Assembly (NCBI GenBank): GCA_002311655.1 | Contig: DBYZ01000004.1 | Location: 175,252 to 239,251 of the forward strand | DNA length: 64,000 nucleotides | DNA from: Bacteroidales bacterium UBA1173 | GTDB lineage: Bacteria; Bacteroidota; Bacteroidia; Bacteroidales; F082 | Reading direction: 5' to 3' | Shown: piece by piece, positions 36,098-44,805 of the stretch | Layout: each line of letters opens with the position of its first letter | Position numbering within the stretch: position 1 is the first letter of the stretch | Made by a program: the position numbers and the translations under genes | Notes under the pieces: model-generated | The model's database searches: none | What the model was told of the DNA's origin: nothing | What the model saw: only the letters and a program-made list of their open reading frames with translations

Positions 36098-38644
36098 TTG
36101 TATATCAGGTCAACATATCGTTTTTTTGTTGTTTTTTTCTTCTGCATGATGCTTTTTGCGGTAAATGGCAGGGGTCAGGACAAAAAATCGCCTTTGGACG
36201 CTCAGATTGACCGCACGTGCAACGATTCCACAATTCAGGATTTCAAGCATAACAAGATTTATTATTACGGCGGCGCGGTCATCAAATACGATGACATCAT
36301 GATTGAAGCCGATTATGTGGAGTTCGACTTCGAGAAGCACACCGTCTTCGCCAAGGGAATGCCCGATTCAACAGGAAAAATCGCGGGAAAGCCTGTCTTT
36401 ACTCAAGCAGGGCAGAAATACTATTCCGACGAGATGTCGTTTAACTTCGACACGAAAAAAGGTATCATCACGAAGGTTTTCACTGAGGACAACCAGAATT
36501 ATCTGCATGGCGACCACATCAAGAAGATGGACGACGGAAAAATCAACATCAAGTCGGGTTCGTTCACCACTTGCAACAACCGCGAGCATCCTCATTATGA
36601 GTTTCATTTCGACAAAGCCATCGTCATCCCAGAGGATAAGATTGTCGCCAAGTGGTTGTATTTCAAGCTCGAAGAGACCCCACTGCCTGTCGTCGTCCCG
36701 TTTGCCTTGATACCAAACAGCAAGAGTCAGCGCTCGGGCATCATCATCCCGTCGTTCGGCGAGTCGGCCAACCGCGGATTTTATTTCGAAAACGGAGGTT
36801 ATTACTGGGCCATCAACAACTACATGGATCTGCAGCTCATCGGCGACATCTACACACGAGGCAGCTGGGCTTTGAAGCCGACATTCAGATACGTGAACCG
36901 ATACAAATACAGCGGTTCGTTGACGGCGAGTTATGCTATTAACAAAGTGGGCGTGGAAGGTTCCGCCGATTACACTGAAAGCACCGACTTCAAGATTCGA
37001 TGGGTGCACAAGCAAGACGCAAAAGCGAGACCGAAGTCGTCATTCTCAGCGGACGTCTACATCGTGAGTAACAACTACAACAAATACAACGCCATCAGCA
37101 CGACAGAGTATTTGAGCAACACCTTCCAGTCGAGTATCGCCTACCAGACGAGTTTCGCTAATAAGTTCTACCTCACCGTTAACGGCAGCCACAGCCAGAA
37201 CACTCTGACACATCAGATGACCATCACCTTGCCGGAGATTACGTTCTCGATGAACCGCATCTATCCTTTCAAAAACATTGGAAAAGCCGGTAAGAAACAT
37301 TGGTTCAGCGAGTTAAACATCAGCTACACCGCCAATGCCAAGAACTACATCAGCATGGCCGACAGTCTGTTTTTCAAAGACGGATGGCTCGACCACATGC
37401 AAAACGGAATGCAGCACCGAGTGCCTATCAACCTGCCTATCAAGCTGTTCAAATACTTCACCTGGACGACATCCCTCAACCTCACTGACAAGATGTATCT
37501 GCAGTATTACACGAGAGACTGGACTTTGGATGGCAACGGCCTGGGACATATGGTAGTTGACACCATCAACCACTTCCGCAACGTGTTCACCTACGACGTC
37601 TCGAGCAACGTGACGACCAAGCTTTACGGAATGTTAAGGTTCAAGAAAGGTCCAGTGAGAGCAATACGCCATGTGTTCACCCCAACGGTCGGATTCTCGT
37701 ACAACCCCGACTACAGCAGCAGTTTCTGGGATTATTACTCATCATATGTTGACGGCAATGGCATAGAGCAGAAATACAGCTATTTCCAAGGCTCTATCTA
37801 CGGCGCTCCGCCAGCGCAACGTTCGGGAAGGATAACATACAGCTTAAGCAACAACCTTGAGATCAAGGTGCCTTCAAAGAAAGACACCGTCACCGGACTG
37901 AAGAAGGTGGTTCTTATCGAAAACCTCACATTATCAGGCAATTACGACATAGCAAAAGACTCATTAAACTGGTCGTATCTGAGCATCAGCGGACGCACGA
38001 CGCTGTTTAAAAACTTTAGCATACAGTATTCGAGCTTGTGGGACCCATATGTTTTGGATTCGACGGGAACGAAACAAATGAACAAATATGAATGGGATGT
38101 CAACGGCCGACTTTTCAGAAAGAAGAGCGTGACATGGAACTTCAGCGCGAGCTACACCATCAACGACAAGACATTCGGCAAGAAAAAGAATAAGAAAGAC
38201 AACGAGAACAAGACGTTGGTGTCGTCGCCAAACGCCTCCGAAGAAGAACTCAATGACATCCGCAACAACCCCGACGGCTACATCGACTGGTCGACGAGCT
38301 GGTCGCTGTCGCTGAGTTATAACCTGCGTCTAACCAACAACTTATCGTACATCAACTGGATTCTGAACGACAACAGGTCGACGGTGCAGACGATAGGGTT
38401 GCGTGGTGAGATAAACCTCTCGCCGAAATGGAAGGTATCGGCGCAGACGGGCTGGGATTTCGAGACAAAAAAGATTTCCTACACCTCATTCACCGTTTAT
38501 CGAGACCTGCACTGCTGGGAGATGCGATTCAACGTGATTCCTTACGGAACGTACAAATCGTGGAATTTCCAAATCAACGTGAAGGCTTCGGCATTGCAGG
38601 ATTTGAAGTTGACGAAAAAGAAAGATTATCGTGACAATTATTAA
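36098..38644 (+). CDS. lptD: LptD-like LPS-assembly outer-membrane protein
   Basis: About 848 residues, read from a TTG at 36098 because an in-frame stop lies at 36086-36088 and the next ATG (36146) would cut the signal sequence (YRFFVVFFFCMMLFAVNG). The N-terminal OstA/LptA-like domain (about 35-160: KIYYYGGAVIKYDDIMIEADYVEFD) is followed by an LptD barrel (AKWLYFKLEETPLPVVVPFALIP; SQRSGIIIPSFGESANRGFYFENGGYYWAINNYMDL). The family inserts lipopolysaccharide into the outer leaflet. Shorter barrel and no LptE seen nearby. An OstA-like protein at 53474 could serve the same pathway. Confidence 0.87.
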   Translation: MYIRSTYRFFVVFFFCMMLFAVNGRGQDKKSPLDAQIDRTCNDSTIQDFKHNKIYYYGGAVIKYDDIMIEADYVEFDFEKHTVFAKGMPDSTGKIAGKPVFTQAGQKYYSDEMSFNFDTKKGIITKVFTEDNQNYLHGDHIKKMDDGKINIKSGSFTTCNNREHPHYEFHFDKAIVIPEDKIVAKWLYFKLEETPLPVVVPFALIPNSKSQRSGIIIPSFGESANRGFYFENGGYYWAINNYMDLQLIGDIYTRGSWALKPTFRYVNRYKYSGSLTASYAINKVGVEGSADYTESTDFKIRWVHKQDAKARPKSSFSADVYIVSNNYNKYNAISTTEYLSNTFQSSIAYQTSFANKFYLTVNGSHSQNTLTHQMTITLPEITFSMNRIYPFKNIGKAGKKHWFSELNISYTANAKNYISMADSLFFKDGWLDHMQNGMQHRVPINLPIKLFKYFTWTTSLNLTDKMYLQYYTRDWTLDGNGLGHMVVDTINHFRNVFTYDVSSNVTTKLYGMLRFKKGPVRAIRHVFTPTVGFSYNPDYSSSFWDYYSSYVDGNGIEQKYSYFQGSIYGAPPAQRSGRITYSLSNNLEIKVPSKKDTVTGLKKVVLIENLTLSGNYDIAKDSLNWSYLSISGRTTLFKNFSIQYSSLWDPYVLDSTGTKQMNKYEWDVNGRLFRKKSVTWNFSASYTINDKTFGKKKNKKDNENKTLVSSPNASEEELNDIRNNPDGYIDWSTSWSLSLSYNLRLTNNLSYINWILNDNRSTVQTIGLRGEINLSPKWKVSAQTGWDFETKKISYTSFTVYRDLHCWEMRFNVIPYGTYKSWNFQINVKASALQDLKLTKKKDYRDNY

Positions 38645-38653
38645 AATTATTTT

Positions 38654-38661
38654 TAATTTTG
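38654..38661 (+). promoter_or_regulatory. -7 box TAATTTTG for the transglycosylase operon
   Basis: A perfect box 18 nt before the ATG at 38680, immediately after the LptD-like stop. Confidence 0.5.
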
Positions 38662-38679
38662 CAAAAAATATCATTAACT

Positions 38680-39861
38680 ATGAAAAAAATCATCTTAACC
38701 CTATTGATTTTCAGCTGCGTAGGATGTTTCGCCCAAGTTGAGACGGATTATGAGAAATACGTCAGGGAGCAGAACGAGCAGATGCAAAAAATGCAAAAAA
38801 GCCAAGACGAGGCCATCGTCAAGATGCAGAAAGAATACGAAGCCTATGTAAAAGCCGAGAAAGAGGCATACGATCATTTTGTAAAGACCGGCGAGCTTCT
38901 TTGGGGCAAAGGCAACGTGAAAGAAAGTACCCAGAAAGACTGGGTTGAATACTCCGCTGACGGCAAGACCAGAAGCACCGTCGACTTTGAAAGTGGCGAG
39001 GCGACAATCGAGATCATCCAGGAAAAAGGCAAGGCTGTCGACAACAAGGAAATTGAGAAGAAACTCAAGTTTTTGTTGACAAACAAAGGTAAGACCAAAG
39101 ACTACGACTCAGAAGTCGAGAAAGCAGTGCCGTTGCAGGAGAAACCAGTGCTTGAAAACCAGGTCAAGACCCCTTCAGGCGAGGTAGTGACAGAGGAGCA
39201 CATCGACGAGGACGTGAAGGAGATTGCAGCAAAAGTGAAACCTGAGGTAAAGACCATCAAAGGCGAGGACAACGTTGAGCGTCAGGTTGTTACGATAAAA
39301 CTCGAGCTTGCCCCGGACCACATCCGCACACGCGCAGAGCAGTACAAGAATGAGATTCAGAAATACTGCCAGAAATGGGATGTCAACCCTGCATTAGCAT
39401 ATGCCATCATGCAGACCGAGTCGTCGTTCAACCCTAAGGCGAAGTCATACGTGCCAGCATACGGCCTGATGCAGATTGTGCCGAAGACAGCAGGCGCCGA
39501 CTGCGCCCAGAGTCTCAAAAAGCCTTTCTCAGCTCCGACAGGCAACTACCTCTACGAGCCTGAAAACAACATAGAGATGGGCGTGCATTATCTGTATTTG
39601 TTGAAAAAGAGATATTTCACCAATGTCAACGACAAAGACAGCCAGAACCTGTGCGTCATAGCTTCGTACAACACCGGAGCCGGCAATCTGGCACGCGCTT
39701 TGAGAGGCGACACCAAGATCGGCAAAGCCATCCCTCAAATCAACGAGATGACTTACGACCAGCTGTTCAAATATCTCGAGAAGAAACTCCTTCCGGAGAC
39801 ACAGAACTACATCAGAAGAGTAACAGAAAGAATGAATAATTTTAAAACTTGGTTAAAATGA
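38680..39861 (+). CDS. MltC-like membrane-bound lytic murein transglycosylase
   Basis: 393 residues from MKKIILTLLIFSCVGCFAQ (exported; possible lipidation at a Cys is uncertain). An N-terminal coiled, Lys/Glu-rich region (about 20-210) resembles the MltC N-domain. The C-terminal SLT domain (about 225-393) has the catalytic Glu in QTESSFNPKA, the AYGLMQIVP loop and the ASYNTGAGNLARAL motif. It cuts the glycan strands of peptidoglycan to 1,6-anhydro ends. The stop overlaps the ridA start by ATGA, so the two are translationally coupled. Confidence 0.92.
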   Translation: MKKIILTLLIFSCVGCFAQVETDYEKYVREQNEQMQKMQKSQDEAIVKMQKEYEAYVKAEKEAYDHFVKTGELLWGKGNVKESTQKDWVEYSADGKTRSTVDFESGEATIEIIQEKGKAVDNKEIEKKLKFLLTNKGKTKDYDSEVEKAVPLQEKPVLENQVKTPSGEVVTEEHIDEDVKEIAAKVKPEVKTIKGEDNVERQVVTIKLELAPDHIRTRAEQYKNEIQKYCQKWDVNPALAYAIMQTESSFNPKAKSYVPAYGLMQIVPKTAGADCAQSLKKPFSAPTGNYLYEPENNIEMGVHYLYLLKKRYFTNVNDKDSQNLCVIASYNTGAGNLARALRGDTKIGKAIPQINEMTYDQLFKYLEKKLLPETQNYIRRVTERMNNFKTWLK

Positions 39862-40235
39862 AAAAAGCAATCGCAACAAACAACGCTCCAGGCGCAATCG
39901 GACCTTACAGCCAGGCCATTGCAGCAAACGGATTTTTATTTATCTCAGGTCAGATGCCAGTAAATCCAGCCACAGGCAACGTGGTTGACGGAGGCATCAC
40001 AGAGCAGACCGAAATGGTGATGAAGAACCTCGAAGCCATCCTCAAAGAGGCAGGATGCACCTTCGACAACGTGGTGAAATCTACATGCTATCTCAGCGAC
40101 ATCGCCAACTTCGGAGCAATGAACGCTGTCTACGGAAAATATTTCAAACAGGACCCACCAGCGAGAGCAGCTTTTGCAGTTAGAACACTTCCAAAAGAAG
40201 TTATGGTGGAAATCGAAATGATCGCAGCATTATGA
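39858..40235 (+). CDS. ridA: RidA family reactive enamine/imine deaminase
   Basis: 125 residues, the normal length. The family signature is complete: APGAIGPYSQAI, FISGQMPVNPATG and PPARAAFAVRTLPKEVMVEIEMIA, including the conserved Arg that binds the carboxylate. It hydrolyses 2-aminoacrylate-derived enamines and imines, protecting PLP enzymes. The start overlaps the transglycosylase stop (ATGA) and the stop overlaps the next gene's start by 4 bases. Confidence 0.95.
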   Translation: MKKAIATNNAPGAIGPYSQAIAANGFLFISGQMPVNPATGNVVDGGITEQTEMVMKNLEAILKEAGCTFDNVVKSTCYLSDIANFGAMNAVYGKYFKQDPPARAAFAVRTLPKEVMVEIEMIAAL

Positions 40236-40633
40236 AAAAATTAGCATTATTATTAGTTGCAGCATTCATCGTGACATTGTTCACGGTTTCATGCTCAAAG
40301 AAAAAAGACGATACTGCATCAACAACTACAAAGCCGTATTCAGAGCTTATCGTAGGACGTTGGAAAACCAACGCCGAGAACCCGTACTATGAAGTTTATT
40401 ATGCCGATGGTACAGGAAAATATTGGGATACAGCAGACGGCACAATGGAAGAAGAAGCTGACACTTTCGATTGGACAATTGACGAAAACAACAAACTTAC
40501 TCAAATAGTACATTTCCAGTCGGGAGCTGCAGATCTTCCACAGTACTGCAACATCCTCATCTTAAATGAAACGACATTTAAGTACAATAACGACGGTTGG
40601 AGAGCCGAATACAATTTAATAAGAGTGAATTAA
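40232..40633 (+). CDS. Lipocalin-like lipoprotein
   Basis: 133 residues. The signal sequence ends in a lipobox-like TVSC followed by SKKKDD, so it should be lipid-anchored. The mature part (LIVGRWKTNAENPYYEVYYADGTGKYWD ... FDWTIDENNKLTQIVHF ... EYNLIRVN) has the short repeated strands of lipocalin-like domains common in Bacteroidota. Ligand unknown. The start overlaps the ridA stop by 4 bases and the AsmA-like gene starts 1 base after its stop, so four genes form a tight operon. Confidence 0.8.
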   Translation: MKKLALLLVAAFIVTLFTVSCSKKKDDTASTTTKPYSELIVGRWKTNAENPYYEVYYADGTGKYWDTADGTMEEEADTFDWTIDENNKLTQIVHFQSGAADLPQYCNILILNETTFKYNNDGWRAEYNLIRVN

Positions 40634-40634
40634 C

Positions 40635-43600
40635 ATGAAAAAAGCTTACAAGGTCACTTGGATTAGCCTCGCCTCGGTGTTGGGCGTGGTTATCATCACA
40701 GTTTTGATAGCACTTTATCTGGTGCTGAGTCCGAAACGTCTGACGTCATTAGTCAACAAATACGCGTCGGATTTCATCACTTGCGACTACAACATCGGCA
40801 AGGTCGACTTGACTGTGTACAAGACCTTCCCCGACGTAGGACTGGAAATCAAGGACCTTGTGCTTATCAACCCCACCAAAGGCTGGACCACCGACACCCT
40901 CACCGCCATCGACGAATGCGTGGTATCGGTGAATCTCAAGAAGATACTGTTCGAAGACGAAATCATCGTGAACAGCTGCCAGCTCAACGGCGGATTCATC
41001 AACGCTTTCTTCGACACTGAAGGCAACAACAACTTCGACATCTTCCCTCCTAGCGAGCCGACGGAACCAGTTGCGGAAGAAGATGAGACCACCTATCTCA
41101 TCGACCTCGACAAGTTGAAAATCAACGATGTAAAGGTTATTTACACCGATTTGGCAGCCAACACCGTCGCCGAAATCAACGGGTTGGGACTTACCTTGAA
41201 AGGTATCATCAACGACGACGCCATCGCAGGTGATCTTAAGTTGAATATCAAAGAGTTGACAGCCAAGATTGAGGACACGACCACGATGAAAGCCGGCATC
41301 AGAAACATCAGTTTCGACGGCAAAATCGACATGAAAGGCGACGAAATCAAAGCTGACGCCATAATTGGAACGGGCGCTTTGGCATTCCTCATGACAGGCG
41401 ACGAAAACATTGGTGCGAACCTTAACAGTTTTATGGTCAACTACAACGGCGTTGTTAACAACTACGAGGTTGTCAAAGGCACCGCCGACATGAAAATCAA
41501 CGGAGTGACGGTGGCGATGGACAACGAGAAATACGTCGACAACGCCAACATCAGCTTCAACTCGCCACTGATGTTCAACATCAACACCATGGAAGGCTCT
41601 TTCGAGCAGTCGAAGCTGAGATTCAACAACATCATCATTGATTTCATGGGACAACTGGCGATGGCAGACCCCGACATCACGATGAATCTGGACGTCAATA
41701 CCAACACTCTGATAATCGGTGAGATGATAAATCTCATCCCGGAGAGCATGAGACAAGAGCTGCTCGACGGCATCACCGCCGACGGAAAGGTGCAGATAAA
41801 ATCACATATCGAAGGCACTTACAACGAGACTTCGATGCCTGTCATCTCGGCAAATGTGCTGCTTAACGACGGTGTTTGCAGAATGGACGACATCCTCCCC
41901 TATCCGCTCACAAACCTGAACACCAACGCCAGCGCTTACCTCGACCTCAACGGGAAATCGGACATCATGCTTAACTCATTCAGAGTCAAGATGAACAACA
42001 CTGTTTTGGCGGCAAGCGGAAGCGTCAAGGACGTGATGGACAAGATGCTCTGCAACCTCAGCATCAAGGCGGATGTCAACTTCAACGATGTGAAATCGTT
42101 CATGCCTGACGAGCTTATTGCCAAAGGCTCAGTCAATGCCGATATCAACATCAAAGGCAGCGCCGAACAGTTTAGTGAGCTCGACCTCATGAACACCAAA
42201 TTAGACGGTAAGTTGAGATTCAACAACCTCGACCTCAAATACGCCGACACTATCAACGTTGTGTCGCCAGATCTGAAAATCAACTTCACCTTGCCAAATC
42301 CGGCTAAGAACTCATTGCGAGACGGCTTGGCGCACGTAAAACTTGAAGGCACCAGTCTCAACGCCGACATCACCAACATGATGACCGCGATGCTTGACGG
42401 TTTCCTCATCGACGCACAGGTTTCGAACATCCTCGACAGCACAGTGTTAATGTCTGTCATAACAGATTTCGGTTTCAACAAGATTGATTTCACCATGGAT
42501 GACATGGTCATGAAGTCCGATTATGCCGTTGGAAGCGCCTACATGCTGCCGTCAGCCAACGACGGAAACACTTCATACGCAGCGGTCTTCACCAGCGACA
42601 GCCTCGTTTTTGCCATGGCTGACGAGATGTATTTCGCCACCGAAGCCCTCACCCTTGACGTGAACGCCGAGTATGACGAATACGCCGAAGACATACTGCT
42701 TCAGTGGGATCCGAAGCTCGATCTGGACTTGAGCAATGCCATCTTCGAGATGAAAGACATGAGTGAGCAGGTGATAATTCCTGAAGTGTCGTTGAAATAT
42801 ACCGAGGAAGGTCTGGATATCGAAAACAGCCAGGTTGTACTTGGAGAGTCAGATTTTGAATTGAAAGGACAGATTACCAATCTTTATAACCACCTGAAAG
42901 ACAACGAGTTGTTGAAGGGCGAGCTGACATTTAAATCAGACTACACCAACGTAAACCAGCTCATGAACATGTTCAGCGGTGTCGGAGCCGAGGAAGAAAA
43001 TGCGTCGCAAACAGCAGCTACAGCCGACACCACGACAGTCCAGGAAGACGACCCGTTTATGGTGCCATACGGCGTAGACATCATCCTTCATACCAAGATT
43101 AACAGCGCTTTAGCTGGCGAGATGGAGATTAATAACGTCGGCGGCGACCTCACAGTAAAAGACGGCATCCTCGTTTTGCAGGAGATGGGCTTCACCAGCG
43201 ACGCAGCCAAGATGCAGCTTACAGGTTTGTATAAGTCGAAGAGAAAGAATCACTTATATGCTGGCATCGACTTCCATCTGCTTGACATCGACATTGCAGA
43301 GATGATACGCATCATCCCTGACCTCGACACCATCGTCCCTATGTTGAAGTCGTTCGCAGGCAAAGCAGAGTTCCATTTCGCAGCTGAAACCAACATGAAA
43401 TCCGATTATTCTCTGAAATATTCGACTTTGAAGGCGGCATGCAGCATTGAAGGACAAGACCTCGTGGTGCTCGACACCGAGACATTCGACAAAATCAAAC
43501 GGCTGCTCTTCTTCAGCAAGAAGACCGACAACAAAATCGACAGCCTCGACGTGCAGTTTACCGTGTTCAAAAACGAAATCGACGTCTACCCGTTCGCCGT

Positions 43601-43871
43601 CTCGATGGACAAATACTCGGCTATGCTCTATGGCCGTCACAACCTCGACATGAGCTACGACTACAACATCGCGGTGCTAAGTCCACCGGTGCTCAGCAGG
43701 TTAGGTCTTGAAATTAAAGGTCCTGACTTCGACAACATGAAGTTCAAGGTCAGAAGAAGCCGTCACAGAAACATGTTCAAGCCTGAGAAGCGCGACTACA
43801 AGGAGGAGAAGATTGCCGAAATCAAGAAGATTATCTCTAACTCTTTGAAAGAAAATGTCAAACCTCAGTAG
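40635..43871 (+). CDS. AsmA-like outer-membrane biogenesis protein
   Basis: 1078 residues. One N-terminal membrane helix (about 9-31: ISLASVLGVVIITVLIALYLVLS) precedes a long, repetitive beta-rich periplasmic body (many GxxxxxINxL and DLKLN strands), with an AsmA C-terminal-like region about residues 880-1040 (ADLKY-type strands, LGLEIKGPDFDNMKFKV). AsmA/TamB-type proteins form lipid-conducting grooves between the two membranes, and here it would fit the neighbouring envelope genes. The C-terminal end is basic. The next gene overlaps it by 17 bases. Confidence 0.87.
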   Translation: MKKAYKVTWISLASVLGVVIITVLIALYLVLSPKRLTSLVNKYASDFITCDYNIGKVDLTVYKTFPDVGLEIKDLVLINPTKGWTTDTLTAIDECVVSVNLKKILFEDEIIVNSCQLNGGFINAFFDTEGNNNFDIFPPSEPTEPVAEEDETTYLIDLDKLKINDVKVIYTDLAANTVAEINGLGLTLKGIINDDAIAGDLKLNIKELTAKIEDTTTMKAGIRNISFDGKIDMKGDEIKADAIIGTGALAFLMTGDENIGANLNSFMVNYNGVVNNYEVVKGTADMKINGVTVAMDNEKYVDNANISFNSPLMFNINTMEGSFEQSKLRFNNIIIDFMGQLAMADPDITMNLDVNTNTLIIGEMINLIPESMRQELLDGITADGKVQIKSHIEGTYNETSMPVISANVLLNDGVCRMDDILPYPLTNLNTNASAYLDLNGKSDIMLNSFRVKMNNTVLAASGSVKDVMDKMLCNLSIKADVNFNDVKSFMPDELIAKGSVNADINIKGSAEQFSELDLMNTKLDGKLRFNNLDLKYADTINVVSPDLKINFTLPNPAKNSLRDGLAHVKLEGTSLNADITNMMTAMLDGFLIDAQVSNILDSTVLMSVITDFGFNKIDFTMDDMVMKSDYAVGSAYMLPSANDGNTSYAAVFTSDSLVFAMADEMYFATEALTLDVNAEYDEYAEDILLQWDPKLDLDLSNAIFEMKDMSEQVIIPEVSLKYTEEGLDIENSQVVLGESDFELKGQITNLYNHLKDNELLKGELTFKSDYTNVNQLMNMFSGVGAEEENASQTAATADTTTVQEDDPFMVPYGVDIILHTKINSALAGEMEINNVGGDLTVKDGILVLQEMGFTSDAAKMQLTGLYKSKRKNHLYAGIDFHLLDIDIAEMIRIIPDLDTIVPMLKSFAGKAEFHFAAETNMKSDYSLKYSTLKAACSIEGQDLVVLDTETFDKIKRLLFFSKKTDNKIDSLDVQFTVFKNEIDVYPFAVSMDKYSAMLYGRHNLDMSYDYNIAVLSPPVLSRLGLEIKGPDFDNMKFKVRRSRHRNMFKPEKRDYKEEKIAEIKKIISNSLKENVKPQ

Positions 43872-44775
43872 TTCTGGCGTTTTACGACTTTTAATACGGC
43901 TGTTGCTCGGTGCATTTTTCATCGGCACAGCCGTATTGAAATTATTGTCGATCGACAACTTCGAGATCTATATCTACAGCTTTGGCATTTTCAGCTACAC
44001 CTGGACCACGTTTTTCTCCAGATTGTTGATTTTCATTGAATTACTAATCGGAATCGGTTTAATTTTAAAGATTTATTTCAAACAGATTTGGTGGCTCACG
44101 ATGCTGATGATGGTCGGGTTCACGCTGTTTTTGGTGTATGCCGCCATCTTCAGGAACGACAGCAACTGCCATTGCTTCGGCAGTTTGATAGAACTCAACC
44201 CGATACAGTCTATCCTTAAAAATATCATCACGATAGCGCTGCTTTTCTTTATCAAAAATGAAGAAAGCTACGATTACAAACCGGTTTTGAAGAAATGGCT
44301 TGTCGCTTCAACTATAGTGGTTTCGCTGGTCATTTCTTTCGTTTTGCTCCCGATGGACGTGATTTACAACAAGATTTATTCCGAAAAGGAAAACGTAAAC
44401 ACCGTGGCGTTTTACGAAAGTATGAACGACTCGACGTTTGTTAACCTCCAGCACGGCCGATACCTTATTAATTATGCGCTCGCCGGATGCAAATACTGTC
44501 GCATCGGAGCCGAGAAGCTCACTTTGATGGTCGACCGGCATGGCATTCCGCATGACAGGATAAAATTTATCATTGGCGGCAGCGATGAGGCAATTGGCAG
44601 ATTCATAGAATTAACTGGCACTTCCGATTACGAGCACTGGAAGATACCGGCCCCCAAATTTATGTCGATAACCTTTGGCAAGTTCCCGCTTTATGTCTTC
44701 ATTGAGGACGGCAAGGTTGTGAAAGCCGGGGATTTCAGAGTTTTGGATGATGAGATTATTGATGAGTTTTTTTGA
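43855..44775 (+). CDS. MauE/DoxX-like redox membrane protein with thioredoxin-like C-domain
   Basis: 306 residues. Four predicted membrane helices in the first 165 residues (RLLIRLLLGAFFIGTAVLKLL; LLIFIELLIGIGLILKIY; MLMMVGFTLFLVYAAIF; LVASTIVVSLVISFVLLP) with the conserved CHCFG after the third, typical of MauE/DoxX family proteins. A periplasmic thioredoxin-like part with CKYC (about residue 208) follows. Together this looks like a membrane disulfide/quinone redox protein. It overlaps the AsmA-like gene by 17 bases, suggesting translational coupling. Confidence 0.8.
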   Translation: MSNLSSSGVLRLLIRLLLGAFFIGTAVLKLLSIDNFEIYIYSFGIFSYTWTTFFSRLLIFIELLIGIGLILKIYFKQIWWLTMLMMVGFTLFLVYAAIFRNDSNCHCFGSLIELNPIQSILKNIITIALLFFIKNEESYDYKPVLKKWLVASTIVVSLVISFVLLPMDVIYNKIYSEKENVNTVAFYESMNDSTFVNLQHGRYLINYALAGCKYCRIGAEKLTLMVDRHGIPHDRIKFIIGGSDEAIGRFIELTGTSDYEHWKIPAPKFMSITFGKFPLYVFIEDGKVVKAGDFRVLDDEIIDEFF

Positions 44776-44793
44776 TTTTTGTATTTTTTGTTT

Positions 44794-44801
44794 TATCTTT
44801 G
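44794..44801 (+). promoter_or_regulatory. -7 box TATCTTTG with TTTG 19 nt upstream; 4 nt before the ATG
   Basis: TTTG at 44771-44774 and TATCTTTG at 44794-44801 are spaced 19 nt, as in the Bacteroides consensus. The ATG at 44806 follows after 4 nt, so the mRNA is predicted leaderless. Confidence 0.65.
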
Positions 44802-44805
44802 CCCC

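Noticed and set aside
36368..37015. A 215-residue minus frame opposite the lptD-like gene
   Set aside because: The lptD-like protein is well supported and the minus frame shows no domain.
40749..41756. A 335-residue minus-strand frame opposite the AsmA-like gene
   Set aside because: Composition is His/Val-rich as in antisense frames, and the plus frame is a clear AsmA-like protein.
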